NCBI GenBank assembly: GCA_945861265.1
Contig: CAMAUC010000009.1
Coordinates: 16,262 to 80,261 of the forward strand
DNA length: 64,000 nt
Source: Rhizobium sp. Q54
GTDB lineage: Bacteria; Pseudomonadota; Alphaproteobacteria; Rhizobiales; Xanthobacteraceae
Reading direction: 5' to 3'
Made by a program: the position numbers and the translations under genes. The notes beneath the pieces were generated by a model, which worked only from the letters and a program-made list of their open reading frames with translations, was not told the DNA's origin and made no database searches. Below are positions 48,252 to 59,930 of this stretch, one piece after another. How positions within the stretch are numbered: the first letter of the stretch is position 1; every line of letters starts with the position of its first letter.

Positions 48252-49106
48252 TTAAGGCTCGAATACCAAGGTTACACCTGCAACCGTGGCCGAAATAGCC
48301 CCTGCTTTCAGCGGGCAGACAAAGATGCCGGCTTTTTCCAGCTGGCCGCCGGCGTCCCGCGGATCGCCGGTCCGTAGGCGCAGCGCGGCGAGGCGCGGCC
48401 CGCGCTCGGTGACCGGCGCCTGCTGGCCGAAACGATCGCTGAACGCCGAACGGGTCATGACGCCGATGGCGCCGCGCGGCAGATCGATATTGAAGCCGCT
48501 GGCTTCGTCGCGCGCCGCCGCTGCGCCGGTGAGGGCCAGCAAAAATTCACGGTGCTGCGCCGGCTGATCGGCGACCAGCACGACGCCGGCAATCTCCCGG
48601 ACCGTGTTGTCATGCCGCTGGAAGGCCGGGTTCCAGAAGTTTTCCGGGTAATGCTGCTGGCAGGTGAAGAAGCTGATATCGGGCGCGAGCGTGTCTTTGG
48701 CAAAGGCGAGCGTGAACGCGACTTTGACCGGCGTGCCGTCGGGCTTCTTGCCATCGCGATCAAAGCGCGTGGCGGCTGACGCTGCGATGCCGGCGGCGCG
48801 GAATGCCGCTTCGTCGGCTTTGGCGTCGATCGATTCCAGAACCAGCATCGACAGGCCGTCGCCGCGCGCGATGAAGTCCCGATTGTATTCGCCGAAATTT
48901 CTGGAGAAGACGTCGCCGCTCATCTTGTCGGGCTCGGCGAGCGTCAACAGTTCGATGAAAAAGCCCGGCAACTGCACGATGTGGTTATGCGTGCCCCAGG
49001 GATGCCTGTTGCGCGCGCCGACGGTGAAGCCAAGCGCTCGATACAGGTTCGCGGCCGCGTCAAGATCGGCGACCGCATGAACGATATGATCGAGACCGCG
49101 CGCCAT
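48252..49106 (-). CDS. VOC family protein, glyoxalase-like
   Basis: A 284-residue protein with two vicinal-oxygen-chelate modules. The N-terminal part GLDHIVHAVADLDAAANLYRALGF and HNHIVQLPGFFIELL gives metal-ligand candidates His6 and Glu in the following strand. The second half (about 140-284) has FWNPAFQRHDN and a degenerate second module. The substrate is unknown. It precedes kdsA by 25 bases. Confidence 0.8.
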   Translation of the reverse strand: MARGLDHIVHAVADLDAAANLYRALGFTVGARNRHPWGTHNHIVQLPGFFIELLTLAEPDKMSGDVFSRNFGEYNRDFIARGDGLSMLVLESIDAKADEAAFRAAGIAASAATRFDRDGKKPDGTPVKVAFTLAFAKDTLAPDISFFTCQQHYPENFWNPAFQRHDNTVREIAGVVLVADQPAQHREFLLALTGAAAARDEASGFNIDLPRGAIGVMTRSAFSDRFGQQAPVTERGPRLAALRLRTGDPRDAGGQLEKAGIFVCPLKAGAISATVAGVTLVFEP

Positions 49107-49224
49107 GTGTCAATGAAACCTAGGGCGGCACGCGAAAAATCAAAGCGAGGGTGCAAATAACGGCCGCGGCTGAAACCGTACCGCATCGCGTGCAGCTCCG
49201 CCAGCGATCCGGTACTGGGGCCTG

Positions 49225-49515
49225 TTAATGCGAACCGCGCCGCACCGAGTCGGCCGGAGAGCCGCTGTCAAACGGCACCTGGTTGGCCATGCAATATTCG
49301 TTGAAAGCTTCGAGTTCGCCAAGTTCGACATGGACCCCGCGCACCCAGGCGAGTTGGTAGCAATCGTCGAAGGTTGGTGACGACGCATTTGTGCTGGTCG
49401 CGGTCGGTCTCGATACGGTCGCGGCAAAGGCCGGCGCAATCGAAGTCACAGTCAGTGCCGGGACGATCAGTGACGAGGCCGTCAGTATAACGGCAACAAT
49501 TTTGCAGAAGCGCAT
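49225..49515 (-). CDS. Small secreted protein of unknown function
   Basis: A 96-residue precursor with a Sec signal peptide (FCKIVAVILTASSLIVPAL, probable cleavage after AFA near residue 31). The mature 65 residues have two cysteines in DDCYQLAWVRGVHVELGE and FNEYCMANQVPFDSG, probably one disulfide. The pattern recurs in small rhizobial hypothetical proteins as far as I recall. No function is known. Confidence 0.62.
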   Translation of the reverse strand: MRFCKIVAVILTASSLIVPALTVTSIAPAFAATVSRPTATSTNASSPTFDDCYQLAWVRGVHVELGELEAFNEYCMANQVPFDSGSPADSVRRGSH

Positions 49516-49691
49516 CGCGGTTTCCCCTTACGTTAGGCGTTCGTAACGAACACCAAACGGCGAAACCGCCTCGCCTCCTGCGTTAAAACTCTATATCGCC
49601 CATGCGGCGCAATATAAAAAATTCATAGCGCGTCATCTCGTCAAAGAGGCCGAAGCCGCCGCGCAAATATCTGATCTGCGTGAAAAATTCG

Positions 49692-49726
49692 GACACGGCG
49701 GCGCATAAATATCGCGCCGCCGTGTC
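49692..49726 (-). terminator. Strong 13-bp hairpin terminator
   Basis: GACACGGCGGCGC (49692-49704) pairs perfectly with GCGCCGCCGTGTC (49714-49726) around a 9-base AT loop. On the minus strand it is followed by CGAATTTTT, so it ends the pyrG-NIPSNAP transcript about 25 bases after the NIPSNAP stop. Confidence 0.75.
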
Positions 49727-49750
49727 GTTAAATAATTTTATGCAAGCCGA

Positions 49751-50077
49751 TTACTTCATCGCCGAGAAGGCGGTCGGCTGCAGGATTGTACTGGCGATGT
49801 TGGCGACGATCGGACCCTCCTTTTCGGACTCGGCGCGCTTGGCGATCCATTCCGGATCAGCCATGAAGGCATTCCATTTCTGTTCGCGCTCGGCCAACGA
49901 TTCCCACGCCAGCATGTAGGTCAGTTCCATGTTGGAGTCGCCGATCAGCGTGGTCCAGAAGCCAACCTGCTTGATGCCGCGCGTCTTCCACATGTCAAGC
50001 GTGGTGTTGGCAAAACGGTTGAGCAGCGCCGGCATGCGGCCCGGCACGACGCGATAGACGCGCATCTCGTAGATCAT
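49751..50077 (-). CDS. NIPSNAP family protein
   Basis: A 108-residue ferredoxin-like alpha/beta barrel protein. It begins IYEMRVYRVVPGRMPALLNRF and has VGFWTTLIGDSNMELTYMLAWESL, the NIPSNAP pattern. The bacterial role is unknown. It lies 31 bases after pyrG and ends at a strong hairpin, so it is the last gene of that transcript. Confidence 0.85.
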   Translation of the reverse strand: MIYEMRVYRVVPGRMPALLNRFANTTLDMWKTRGIKQVGFWTTLIGDSNMELTYMLAWESLAEREQKWNAFMADPEWIAKRAESEKEGPIVANIASTILQPTAFSAMK

Positions 50078-50108
50078 CGTCTCACTCCCCGATTATTGTT
50101 TTAAAAAC

Positions 50109-51749
<1,641 letters not shown>

Positions 51750-51916
51750 CTAAGCGCCACGAATCGATTCGACGAGTGCGAAAAGAGCGGGTGTGCCTTG
51801 CGCCTGTGTGTAGTTTCGATTTCTGGCGTATTTATCGTCACTTGCATCGCGTCTTTAATGCCTTGTTGCAGCGCAAAGCGCCGGCTTAGCCGCATACGCC
51901 TCGCCAAAACGAAGAA

Positions 51917-51935
51917 GGGCCGGATTTCCCGGCCC
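51917..51935 (-). terminator. Intrinsic terminator after secG
   Basis: GGGCCGG (51917-51923) pairs with CCGGCCC (51929-51935) around five bases; on the minus strand it is followed by TTCTTCGTTTT. It lies 12 bases after the secG stop. Confidence 0.7.
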
Positions 51936-51947
51936 CTCGTTGAGGTC

Positions 51948-52340
51948 TTATTTCGACTGCGGGACGACCGGCCCGGTGGGCGCGGCCGGTTCCGGCGCGC
52001 CTTGCAGTTGCTTGAGCAGGCCGCCTTCGCCGCCGCTGCCGGCCGGCGTTCCAGGCGCACTGATCGGCGCGCTCGGGCCGCTGCCGCCGAGAATCGAGGT
52101 CGGCTTGCGGTTGAACCCAGCCAGGATCGACAGGATCAGGCTGGTGGCGAAGAACAGGCCGGCGAGGATCGCGGTCGCGCGGGTCAGCACGTTGGCGGTG
52201 CCGCGGCTCGACATGAAGCTGCCGCCGCCGCCACCGCTGCCTCCGACTCCCAAGCCGCCGCCTTCGGAACGCTGCAACAGCACCACCCCGATCAGGGAGA
52301 GCACCAGCATCAGATGGATGACAATGATTACGTGCTGCAT
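51948..52340 (-). CDS. secG: Preprotein translocase subunit SecG
   Basis: A 130-residue membrane subunit of the SecYEG channel. Two membrane segments (about 3-20 and 54-76) flank the glycine-rich loop EGGGLGVGGSGGGGGSFMSS, followed by RGTANVLTRATAILA; the C-terminal Ala/Pro/Gly-rich cytosolic tail (about 85-130) is longer than in E. coli, as usual in this order. It follows tpiA, the common tpiA-secG-pyrG order. Confidence 0.94.
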   Translation of the reverse strand: MQHVIIVIHLMLVLSLIGVVLLQRSEGGGLGVGGSGGGGGSFMSSRGTANVLTRATAILAGLFFATSLILSILAGFNRKPTSILGGSGPSAPISAPGTPAGSGGEGGLLKQLQGAPEPAAPTGPVVPQSK

Positions 52341-52473
52341 AAGGCTTTCATCCGTTCAGACTTTGCCATCCGGGCGAACAGGCCCAGCCGGCGTTCGGCA
52401 TAGATATAGGAATTCGCCGCGGTCTCTACACGATAGTTCGCGCTATTTCCACCCTTGTCGGGGTTTGTGCCGT

Positions 52474-53259
52474 CTAGCGGTAAACCGCGGCGATTCCAAG
52501 GAAATCGGCGGCTTTCAGGCTGGCGCCGCCAATCAGCGCGCCGTTGACGTCGGGGATGGTCAGGAGTTCACCGGCATTCGATGGCTTGACCGAGCCGCCA
52601 TAGAGGATGCGCACGCCACCGCCGGCCGCGCCGTAACGTTCGGTCAATTTGCCGCGGATGAAGGCGTGAACCGCGCGCACGTCGGCCGGCGTCGGGGTCA
52701 GGCCGGTGCCGATGGCCCAGACCGGCTCATAGGCGACCACAAGATTTCGGGCGACGACGAGATTGGCTGACACGGGAGAACTGCCGGCGTCGGGCAACGA
52801 TCCATCCAACTGACCGCCGACCACTGACAGGGTGGACCCGGCTTCGCGCTGGCTCAGCTGTTCGCCGACGCAAACGATGGCCGTGAGCCCGGCCCGCCAC
52901 GCGGCCAGCGCCTTGCCCTTTACTTCGGCGTCCGTTTCCTTGTGGTCGGTGCGGCGTTCGGAATGGCCGACGATCACGGCGGCCGCGCCAGCATCGGCCA
53001 GCATTTCCGCCGATATGTCGCCGGTATGGGCGCCCGACACCTTGGCGTGACAGTCCTGGCCGCCGACGATGAGCCCGGAGCCTTTGGCAGCCGCGGCGAA
53101 TTGCGCGATTAACGTCGCCGGCGGACAGATCATCAAATCGGCCTTGCCGGCGAATTCCGCCGCGTCAGCCTTCATGGCGCTGAATTCGGCCAAGGAGGCG
53201 GCTAGCCCGTTCATCTTCCAGTTGCCTGCGACCAATGGCCGAATTTGTGCCGCCGCCAT
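52474..53259 (-). CDS. tpiA: Triosephosphate isomerase
   Basis: Interconverts dihydroxyacetone phosphate and glyceraldehyde 3-phosphate. VAGNWKMNG (catalytic Lys), VIVGHSERR (His), [13 protein letters not shown] (Glu) and [12 protein letters not shown] are intact. About 261 residues; a loop of about ten residues near [17 protein letters not shown] makes it slightly longer than usual. The ATG at 53259 is chosen; the frame is open upstream across the divergent ppiD gene. It is divergent from ppiD with 102 bases between. Confidence 0.97.
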   Translation of the reverse strand: MAAAQIRPLVAGNWKMNGLAASLAEFSAMKADAAEFAGKADLMICPPATLIAQFAAAAKGSGLIVGGQDCHAKVSGAHTGDISAEMLADAGAAAVIVGHSERRTDHKETDAEVKGKALAAWRAGLTAIVCVGEQLSQREAGSTLSVVGGQLDGSLPDAGSSPVSANLVVARNLVVAYEPVWAIGTGLTPTPADVRAVHAFIRGKLTERYGAAGGGVRILYGGSVKPSNAGELLTIPDVNGALIGGASLKAADFLGIAAVYR

Positions 53260-53361
53260 GGAAATGTCCCTATCCTGCTTGAGTTGCAAGGCTTTAACCC
53301 GCTCCGTATAAGGACGGCGAGCGATCGAAGTCCAGCCGGTTTTTAGAGAAACGTAACGCCC

Positions 53362-55278
53362 ATGCTCCGCGGAATTCATAAAGCCACATCTACCTGGATC
53401 GGCAAAGCCGTGATGGGCGTCATCATGGGCGGCCTGATCATCAGCTTCGCGATCTGGGGCATCGGCGACATCTTCCGCGGCTTCGGCGTGAATTCCGTCG
53501 CCAAGATCGGCGGCACCGAAATCTCGATCGAACAGTTCCGCGCCTATTACACCGACAAATTGCAACAGCTCGGCCAGCGTATGCGCCGGCCGATCTCGAA
53601 CGATCAGGCGCGTGCGCTCGGCCTCGACCGCCAGTTGCTCGGGCAGCTCGTCGCCGAAACCACGCTCGACGAACAGGCGCGCAAGCTGCGCCTCGGCCTC
53701 ACCGACAAGGATATCGCCGACCGCATCACCAGCGATCCGGCCTTTCGTGGCGCCAACGGCCAGTTCGATCGCGCGCGTTTCGAATCCGTGATCCGCAACG
53801 CCGGCTTCAGCGAAGGCCGCTTCGTCGCCGAGCAACGCAATGTGATGTTGCGTCGGCAGATTGCGCAAACCGTCAGCGGCGATTTGAAAGTACCGGACAC
53901 CACGCTCAAGTCGCTGGTGCAATATCAGACTGAAAAGCGCGCCATTCAGTATATCGCGCTCGGCGCTGCGCAGGCCGGCGACGTCGCCGCGCCCAGTGCC
54001 GACGACCTCGCCAAATATTTCGAGACCCGCAAGATTCTGTTCCGTGCGCCGGAATACCGCAAGGCCACGCTGCTGTTCCTGTCGCCGGCCGATCTCGCCA
54101 AGCCGGAGGCGATCAGCGACGCCGACGCGAAGGCCGCTTACGCCGCGCGCAAGGATTCATTCGGCACGCCGGAAAAGCGCGAACTGCGCCAGATCGTATT
54201 TGCCAAGCCCGAGGAAGCCGCCGCCGCGTCCGAGCGCGTGACCAAGGGCCTGAGTTTTGCTGACCTTGCCAAAGAGCGCGGTATGAAGGATGGCGATGCC
54301 GACGTCGGCACCGTCGCCAAGGCCGACATCATCGACCCGGCCGTCGCCGACGCCGCCTTCGCGCTGAAAGCCGGCGAAACCTCCGCGCCGATCAAAGGCA
54401 CCTTCGGCACCGTGCTGTTGCAGGTCGGCAAGATCGAAGCCGGCACCCAGAAAACCTATGAGGACGTCGCCGCCGATCTCAAGCGCGATCTCGCCGAAGC
54501 GCGCGCCAAATCCGAGATCAATGCGCTGCGCGACAAGATCGAGGACGATCGCGCCGGCGGCGCGACCCTGGCCGAGACCGCCAAGAAGCTGAACCTCAAG
54601 TCGGTCGATATCGCCGCTGTCGATCGCGCCGGCCGTGCGCCGGACGGCCAGCCGATCGCCGCGCTGCCGCAGCAGCCGGATGTCGTTGGCTCCGTCTTTG
54701 CCACCGACGTCGGCGTCGACAATGACGCCCTGCAACTGCCGCCGAATGGCTATCTCTATTACGACGTTACCGGCATCACGCCGGCGCGCGAGCGCACGCT
54801 CGACGAAGTCAAGGATCAGGTGGCGGCGCGTTGGCGCGATGACGAGATCGCCAAGCGTTTGCAGGCCAAGGCCAACGACATGCTGGCCAAGCTCAAGACC
54901 GGAAGCACGCTGACGCAGGTCGCGGCCGACAATGGCGCCAAGGTCGATACCGCCGCCGATTTGGTTCGCGGCAAGGCCGCCGGTTTCCTGCCGGCCAAGT
55001 TGACGGACGCGGCGTTCAATCTGGCGAAGGACGCGCCGGCTAGCGTCGAAGGCGACACAGCAGCCACGCGTTACGTCCTTGTCGTCACCGCGGTGACCGA
55101 CCCGGCCTTCGACGCCAATACGCCGGAGGCCAAGCAGATGGCGGCCTCGCTGCAAAATTCGTTCGCCGACGATATCGTCGGACAATACATCGCCAAGATC
55201 GAGGCCGAGATTGGCGTCACGCTCAACCAGGCGGCGCTCAACCAGGTCGTCGGCGGCGGCACCGGCCGAAACAACTAA
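53362..55278 (+). CDS. ppiD: Membrane-anchored peptidyl-prolyl isomerase PpiD-like
   Basis: A 638-residue periplasmic folding factor held by one N-terminal membrane segment (about 12-34, [19 protein letters not shown]). A SurA_N-type chaperone region (about 45-180) is followed by a parvulin domain (about 240-360, [15 protein letters not shown] to [13 protein letters not shown]). PpiD works at the Sec exit to help fold outer-membrane and secreted proteins. The gene is divergent from tpiA and 15 bases upstream of trpE, so the trp operon probably starts from its promoter. Confidence 0.92.
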   Translation: MLRGIHKATSTWIGKAVMGVIMGGLIISFAIWGIGDIFRGFGVNSVAKIGGTEISIEQFRAYYTDKLQQLGQRMRRPISNDQARALGLDRQLLGQLVAETTLDEQARKLRLGLTDKDIADRITSDPAFRGANGQFDRARFESVIRNAGFSEGRFVAEQRNVMLRRQIAQTVSGDLKVPDTTLKSLVQYQTEKRAIQYIALGAAQAGDVAAPSADDLAKYFETRKILFRAPEYRKATLLFLSPADLAKPEAISDADAKAAYAARKDSFGTPEKRELRQIVFAKPEEAAAASERVTKGLSFADLAKERGMKDGDADVGTVAKADIIDPAVADAAFALKAGETSAPIKGTFGTVLLQVGKIEAGTQKTYEDVAADLKRDLAEARAKSEINALRDKIEDDRAGGATLAETAKKLNLKSVDIAAVDRAGRAPDGQPIAALPQQPDVVGSVFATDVGVDNDALQLPPNGYLYYDVTGITPARERTLDEVKDQVAARWRDDEIAKRLQAKANDMLAKLKTGSTLTQVAADNGAKVDTAADLVRGKAAGFLPAKLTDAAFNLAKDAPASVEGDTAATRYVLVVTAVTDPAFDANTPEAKQMAASLQNSFADDIVGQYIAKIEAEIGVTLNQAALNQVVGGGTGRNN

Positions 55279-55293
55279 CCGACAAAACCGACA

Positions 55294-56811
55294 ATGCAGA
55301 TCGAGCCATCGGAAAGCGCCTTCGCGGAACGCTACGGCCGCGGCCAGGCGCAGGTGGTGTGGACGACTTTGGTCGCCGATCTGGAGACGCCGGTGTCGGC
55401 ATTCCTCAAACTCGGCGGCGGCCGACCGTTGAGCTTTCTGCTCGAGTCGGTGGAAGGCGGCGCCGTGCGCGGCCGCCATTCGATCATCGGCATCGAACCC
55501 GATCTGATCTGGCGCACCAACGGCACGAAAGCCGAGGTCAACCGCACCGCGCGCACCAAACCCGACGCCTTCGTGCCCTGCCCCGCACAACCTCTGTCGG
55601 CGCTGCGCGCGCTGATCGCCGAAAGCCGCATCGAGCTGCCCGACACATTGCCGCCGATGGCGGCCGGCGTGTTCGGCTATCTCGGCTACGACATGGTGCG
55701 GCTGATGGAAGAACTGCCGCCGGCCAATCCGGACCCGATCGGCATTCCCGACGCCATCATGCTGCGACCGACTTTGATTGTCGTGTTCGACGCGGTGAAG
55801 GATTCGATCACGGTGGTGACGCCGGTGCGGCCGGAGCAAGGCGTCGATGCCAGAACGGCGCTGGCGCGCGCCACCGAGCGGCTCGGGCAGATTGTCGATG
55901 CGCTCGACCGGCCGCTCGACAAGTCGCTGGCTGACTATGTCGAAGGCCCGCTCGACGTGCCGCCGGTGTCGAACACGACGCCGGCCGAATACGGCGCCAT
56001 GGTCGCCAAGGCGAAGGACTACATCGCCGCCGGTGACGCCTTCCAGATCGTGCTGGCGCAACGTTTTGAGGCGCCGTTCACGCTGCCGCCGTTCTCGCTC
56101 TATCGCGCGCTGCGACGGACCAATCCGTCGCCTTATCTTTACTTCCTCGACTTCGGCACGTTCGCAGTCGCCGGCTCCAGTCCGGAAATCCTGGTCAAGG
56201 TGTCGGGCGACACTGTCACGATCCGCCCGATCGCCGGCACGCGTGCGCGCGGCGCGACGCCGCATGAAGACAAGGCGCTGGAAGCCGAGTTGCTCGCCGA
56301 TCCGAAGGAGTGCGCCGAGCATCTGATGCTGCTCGATCTCGGCCGCAACGATGTCGGCCGCGTCGCCAGCATCGGCTCGGTCGAGGTGACCGACCGTTTC
56401 TTCGTCGAACGCTACAGCCACGTCATGCACATCGTGTCGAATGTCGAAGGCAAATTGGACCCGAAATACGACGCGCTCGATGCGCTGGCCGCCGGCTTTC
56501 CGGCCGGCACCGTGTCCGGCGCGCCGAAAGTCCGCGCGATGGAAATCATCGATGAACTGGAAAAGGAAAAGCGCGGGCTCTATGCCGGCTGCGTCGGCTA
56601 TTTCTCCGCCGCCGGCGAGATGGACACCTGCATCGTGCTGCGCACCGCTTTGGTGAAGGACGGCAAGATGTATGTGCAGGCCGGCGCGGGGATCGTTGCC
56701 GATTCAAATCCGCAGTCCGAGCAGCAGGAATGCGTTAATAAGGCAAAGGCTTTGTTCCGCGCGGCTGAGGAAGCCAGGCGCTTTGCCAGCGCGGTGAAAC
56801 GCGGGCAATAG
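55294..56811 (+). CDS. trpE: Anthranilate synthase component I
   Basis: The chorismate-binding subunit, producing anthranilate with TrpG. LLESVEGGAVRGRHSIIG near residue 50 contains the tryptophan feedback region, and the catalytic half has GDAFQIVLAQRFEAPF, PIAGTRARGATPHEDKALE, LLDLGRNDVGRVA and FPAGTVSGAPKVRAMEII. Length 505 residues. It is separate from TrpG, unlike the fused TrpEG of Rhizobiaceae, which supports a Bradyrhizobium-like lineage. No leader peptide or attenuator is visible in the 15-base gap before it. Confidence 0.97.
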   Translation: MQIEPSESAFAERYGRGQAQVVWTTLVADLETPVSAFLKLGGGRPLSFLLESVEGGAVRGRHSIIGIEPDLIWRTNGTKAEVNRTARTKPDAFVPCPAQPLSALRALIAESRIELPDTLPPMAAGVFGYLGYDMVRLMEELPPANPDPIGIPDAIMLRPTLIVVFDAVKDSITVVTPVRPEQGVDARTALARATERLGQIVDALDRPLDKSLADYVEGPLDVPPVSNTTPAEYGAMVAKAKDYIAAGDAFQIVLAQRFEAPFTLPPFSLYRALRRTNPSPYLYFLDFGTFAVAGSSPEILVKVSGDTVTIRPIAGTRARGATPHEDKALEAELLADPKECAEHLMLLDLGRNDVGRVASIGSVEVTDRFFVERYSHVMHIVSNVEGKLDPKYDALDALAAGFPAGTVSGAPKVRAMEIIDELEKEKRGLYAGCVGYFSAAGEMDTCIVLRTALVKDGKMYVQAGAGIVADSNPQSEQQECVNKAKALFRAAEEARRFASAVKRGQ

Positions 56812-56843
56812 TCGTATAGGATCGACGTGACGGAGGAAGCAGC

Positions 56844-57344
56844 ATGAGCCAAGATTCCGATCATTTGCACGATCATCCGCACGATCATTCCCACGACAAG
56901 TGGAAGCACGACGGCGTCAAGGTGATCCCGGGCAACTCGCTCGATCCGAACACCGCGCAGACGCCGGGCATGGACCGCAAGGCGGCGATCAATTTCGCAC
57001 GCGCCGGCGCGCAGAAACTCTGGGCCGGCACGGTTGCCATCCATCCCAATGCCAAGACCGGCGCGCATCACCATGGCGCGCTGGAAAGCGTCATCTATGT
57101 CGTGCGCGGCAAGGCCCGGATGCGCTGGGGCGAGCATCTCGAATATACGGCGGAAGCCGGACCCGGCGATTTCATTTTCATTCCGCCTTATGTGCCGCAC
57201 CAGGAAATCAACGCCAGCCGCGACGAAGTGCTGGAATGCGTGCTGGTGCGCTCTGACAACGAGGCGGTGGTGGTCAATCTCGATATCGAGCCGGTCGAGA
57301 AGCCGGAAAACGTCGCCTGGATCGATCCAATCCATAAGGGGTGA
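56844..57344 (+). CDS. Cupin domain protein with His-rich N-terminus
   Basis: A 166-residue cupin with a conserved metal-site pattern: GAHHHGALESVIYVVRGKAR and PPYVPHQEINAS give three His and one Glu ligands. The N-terminus has seven histidines between residues 7 and 22 (HLHDHPHDHSHDKWKH), probably an extra metal-binding arm. GGAGGAAGCAGC precedes the ATG. It lies between trpE and trpG (32 and 72 bases), an unexpected neighbour. Substrate or sensing role is unknown. Confidence 0.85.
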   Translation: MSQDSDHLHDHPHDHSHDKWKHDGVKVIPGNSLDPNTAQTPGMDRKAAINFARAGAQKLWAGTVAIHPNAKTGAHHHGALESVIYVVRGKARMRWGEHLEYTAEAGPGDFIFIPPYVPHQEINASRDEVLECVLVRSDNEAVVVNLDIEPVEKPENVAWIDPIHKG

Positions 57345-57416
57345 GCCACGGGCGCATTTGCCCGCCTTGACCCTTCCCGGCCCCCGTCTTAAGACCTTGA
57401 GCGGGCGGTTAAAAAC

Positions 57417-58070
57417 ATGATCATCCTGATCGATAATTACGACAGTTTCACCTTCAACCTGGTCCATTATCTGGGCGGGCTGGGGGCCGACGTCGTCGTT
57501 CACCGCAATGACAGGATTTCGGTCGATGACGTCATGGCGCTTGAGCCCGAAGGCGTGGTGCTGTCGCCTGGCCCCTGCACGCCGAACGAGGCTGGCATCT
57601 GCCTCGATTTGATCGCTGAGGCGTCCGCGACCATCCCGATGCTCGGCGTCTGCCTCGGCCATCAGGCCATGGGGCAAGCCTTTGGCGGCAAGGTCATCCG
57701 CGCGCCGCAAATGGTGCACGGCAAGGTCTCGCAAATCAATCACGACGCCAGCGGCGTGTTCCGCGGCATCAATGGCCCGTTCCAGGCGACGCGCTATCAC
57801 TCGCTGATCGTCGAACGCGCGACCATGCCGCGCGCGCTTAAGGTGAACGCGCAGACCGCCGATGGACTGGTGATGGGCATGATGCATGAAAGCCTGCCGC
57901 TGCATGGCGTGCAGTTTCATCCCGAGAGCATCGCCTCAGAACATGGCCACCTGATGCTGCGCAATTTTCTCGACATCGCCGCCGCCTGGAATATAGCGCA
58001 TGGCCGGGCTTCGACCGCGCAACGCGCAAAACAAGCAGCCGCGCATGTGCCCGCGCCTCCGGCGCCTTGA
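57417..58070 (+). CDS. trpG: Anthranilate synthase component II (glutamine amidotransferase)
   Basis: Supplies ammonia from glutamine to TrpE. The class I amidotransferase triad is Cys79 in LGVCLGHQAMGQAF and His168/Glu170 in HGVQFHPESIASEHG; the start ILIDNYDSFTFNLVHYLG is typical. Length 217 residues, with a C-terminal Ala-rich tail of about 20 residues. It also may serve p-aminobenzoate synthesis, as these subunits often do. Confidence 0.96.
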   Translation: MIILIDNYDSFTFNLVHYLGGLGADVVVHRNDRISVDDVMALEPEGVVLSPGPCTPNEAGICLDLIAEASATIPMLGVCLGHQAMGQAFGGKVIRAPQMVHGKVSQINHDASGVFRGINGPFQATRYHSLIVERATMPRALKVNAQTADGLVMGMMHESLPLHGVQFHPESIASEHGHLMLRNFLDIAAAWNIAHGRASTAQRAKQAAAHVPAPPAP

Positions 58071-58082
58071 GGAGCATCACCT

Positions 58083-59108
58083 GTGGCCGACGATTTCAAG
58101 TCGCTTATCGCCAAGGTCGCGACCGGCGCCAGTCTGACACGCGATGAGGCCGCAAATGCCTTCGGCCGCATGATGTCGGGCGAGGCGACGCCCTCGCAGA
58201 TGGGCGGCCTGCTGATGGCCTTGCGCGTGCGCGGCGAAACCGTCGATGAGATCACCGGCGCGGTCACCACCATGCGCGCCAAGATGCTGGGTGTGAAAGC
58301 GCCGGCCGACGCGGTCGACGTGGTCGGCACCGGCGGTGATGCGTCCGGCACCTACAACATTTCAACCTGCGCCGCCTTCATTGTCGCCGGCTGCGACGTG
58401 CCGGTCGCCAAGCACGGCAATCGCGCGCTGTCGTCTAAATCAGGCTCCGCCGATGTCCTCGCCGCGCTCGGGGTCAAGATTGACCTGAATGCGGATGAGG
58501 TAGGCCGCTGTATTCGAGACGCCGGCATCGGCTTCATGTTCGCGCCGAGTCATCATCCGGCGATGAAAAACGTCGGTCCGACGCGGGTCGAACTCGGCAC
58601 CCGCACCATCTTTAATCTGCTCGGGCCGTTGTCGAACCCGGCATCGGTCAAGCGCCAGATGATCGGCACGTTTTCCAAGCACTGGATCGAGCCGATGGCG
58701 CAGGTCTTGAACAATCTTGGTTCGGAATCGATCTGGGTCGTGCATGGCTCGGACGGGCTCGACGAAATCACCACGGTGGGATCGACCAGCGTCGCCGAGT
58801 TGAAGGGCGGCAAGATCCGCACCTTCGAGGTGACGCCGGAGGACGCCGGTCTGCCCCGCGCAAAACCGGAAGCGCTGAAGGGCGGCGACGCCGACACCAA
58901 CGCCAGGGCGCTGCTCGACGTGCTCAAGGGCAGACCGAGCGCGTTCCGCGACGTTGCCATCCTCAATGCCGCCGCCGCGCTGATCGTGGCCGGCAAGGCC
59001 AAGGACCTGAAAGACGGCGCGGCGCTGGCGGCCAAATCGATCGACAGCGGCGAAGCCGAGGGCCGGCTCGACCGGCTGATCGCAGTCTCCTGCGCCACGG
59101 AGGAATAG
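58083..59108 (+). CDS. trpD: Anthranilate phosphoribosyltransferase
   Basis: Transfers phosphoribose to anthranilate. [19 protein letters not shown] binds [22 protein letters not shown] and [17 protein letters not shown] form the anthranilate side. Length 341 residues. The start is GTG at 58083, 12 bases after trpG; the stop is one base before trpC. Confidence 0.97.
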   Translation: MADDFKSLIAKVATGASLTRDEAANAFGRMMSGEATPSQMGGLLMALRVRGETVDEITGAVTTMRAKMLGVKAPADAVDVVGTGGDASGTYNISTCAAFIVAGCDVPVAKHGNRALSSKSGSADVLAALGVKIDLNADEVGRCIRDAGIGFMFAPSHHPAMKNVGPTRVELGTRTIFNLLGPLSNPASVKRQMIGTFSKHWIEPMAQVLNNLGSESIWVVHGSDGLDEITTVGSTSVAELKGGKIRTFEVTPEDAGLPRAKPEALKGGDADTNARALLDVLKGRPSAFRDVAILNAAAALIVAGKAKDLKDGAALAAKSIDSGEAEGRLDRLIAVSCATEE

Positions 59109-59109
59109 C

Positions 59110-59925
59110 GTGGCGGATATCCTGAAGAAAATCGAAGCCTACAAACGCGAGGAGATCGCGGCGGCCAAGCGCGTGCGCTCGCTGAGCGAACTCGAAACGC
59201 TGGCCAAGGCGCTGCCGGCGCCGCGCGGGTTTCTCCGCGCCATCGAGAATAAGATTGCTTCCGGTGGCCAGGCGCTGATTGCCGAAATCAAGAAGGCGAG
59301 CCCGTCCAAGGGACTGATCCGCGCCGATTTCGATCCCCCGGTTCTGGCGAAAGCTTACGAAGCGGGCGGCGCCACCTGCCTCTCGGTCCTCACTGACGGC
59401 CCGTCGTTTCAGGGGCGGCCGGAGTTTCTGGCGGCGGCGCGCGATGCCACGCGGCTGCCGGCCTTGCGCAAGGACTTCATGTTCGAGCCCTATCAGGTCG
59501 TCGAATCCCGGGCTCTGGGCGCCGACTGTATCCTGATCATCATGGCGGCGGTCGACGACGCGGCCGCACTCGACTTAGAAAACTCAGCATTTTCAATAGG
59601 TTTAGATGTTCTTGTTGAAGTTCATCAGGAAGATGAGCTTGCGCGAGCGCTGAAACTGAAATCCCGCCTCATCGGCATTAACAACCGTGACCTGCGCTCG
59701 TTTGAGACGTCGCTTGCCGTCAGCGAGCGGCTCGCCCCCCTCGTCCCGCGCGACCGCATCGTGGTCGCCGAAAGCGGGCTCAACACCGCCGCCGACCTCG
59801 CCCGGCTCGGCCAGGTCGGCATCTCGACATTCCTGATTGGCGAGAGCCTGATGCGGCAACCGGACGTAACGGCGGCGACCCGCGCTCTGCTGGCGCGCCC
59901 CGCCAGCAGCACGGCGGCGGAGTAA
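59110..59925 (+). CDS. trpC: Indole-3-glycerol phosphate synthase
   Basis: A 271-residue TIM barrel that closes the indole ring. [15 protein letters not shown] (catalytic Lys), [44 protein letters not shown] and [15 protein letters not shown] are intact, so it should be active. The start is GTG at 59110. Codons for residues 155-177 are strikingly AT-rich, about 35% G+C by hand count, unlike the rest of the gene, yet they encode a normal trpC segment ([14 protein letters not shown]). Confidence 0.97.
   Translation: MADILKKIEAYKREEIAAAKRVRSLSELETLAKALPAPRGFLRAIENKIASGGQALIAEIKKASPSKGLIRADFDPPVLAKAYEAGGATCLSVLTDGPSFQGRPEFLAAARDATRLPALRKDFMFEPYQVVESRALGADCILIIMAAVDDAAALDLENSAFSIGLDVLVEVHQEDELARALKLKSRLIGINNRDLRSFETSLAVSERLAPLVPRDRIVVAESGLNTAADLARLGQVGISTFLIGESLMRQPDVTAATRALLARPASSTAAE
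59572..59640 (+). other. AT-rich codon patch inside trpC
   Basis: This 69-base stretch uses codons such as TTA, ATA, TCA, GTT and CTT that are rare in neighbouring genes; about 35% G+C against roughly 65% around it. The frame and protein family match are preserved. A short recombined tract from a low-GC relative or an assembly chimera are both possible. Confidence 0.75.
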
Positions 59926-59930
59926 CGATC

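Noticed and set aside
53260..53922. N-terminal extension of tpiA
   Set aside because: It overlaps ppiD on the opposite strand; the triosephosphate isomerase family start is at 53259.
55279..55293. Tryptophan attenuator before trpE
   Set aside because: The gap after ppiD is only 15 bases, with no room for a leader peptide or alternative hairpins.
54157..56430. Long minus-strand open frame opposite ppiD and trpE
   Set aside because: A mirror frame of two well-recognised genes with no start context and no domain.
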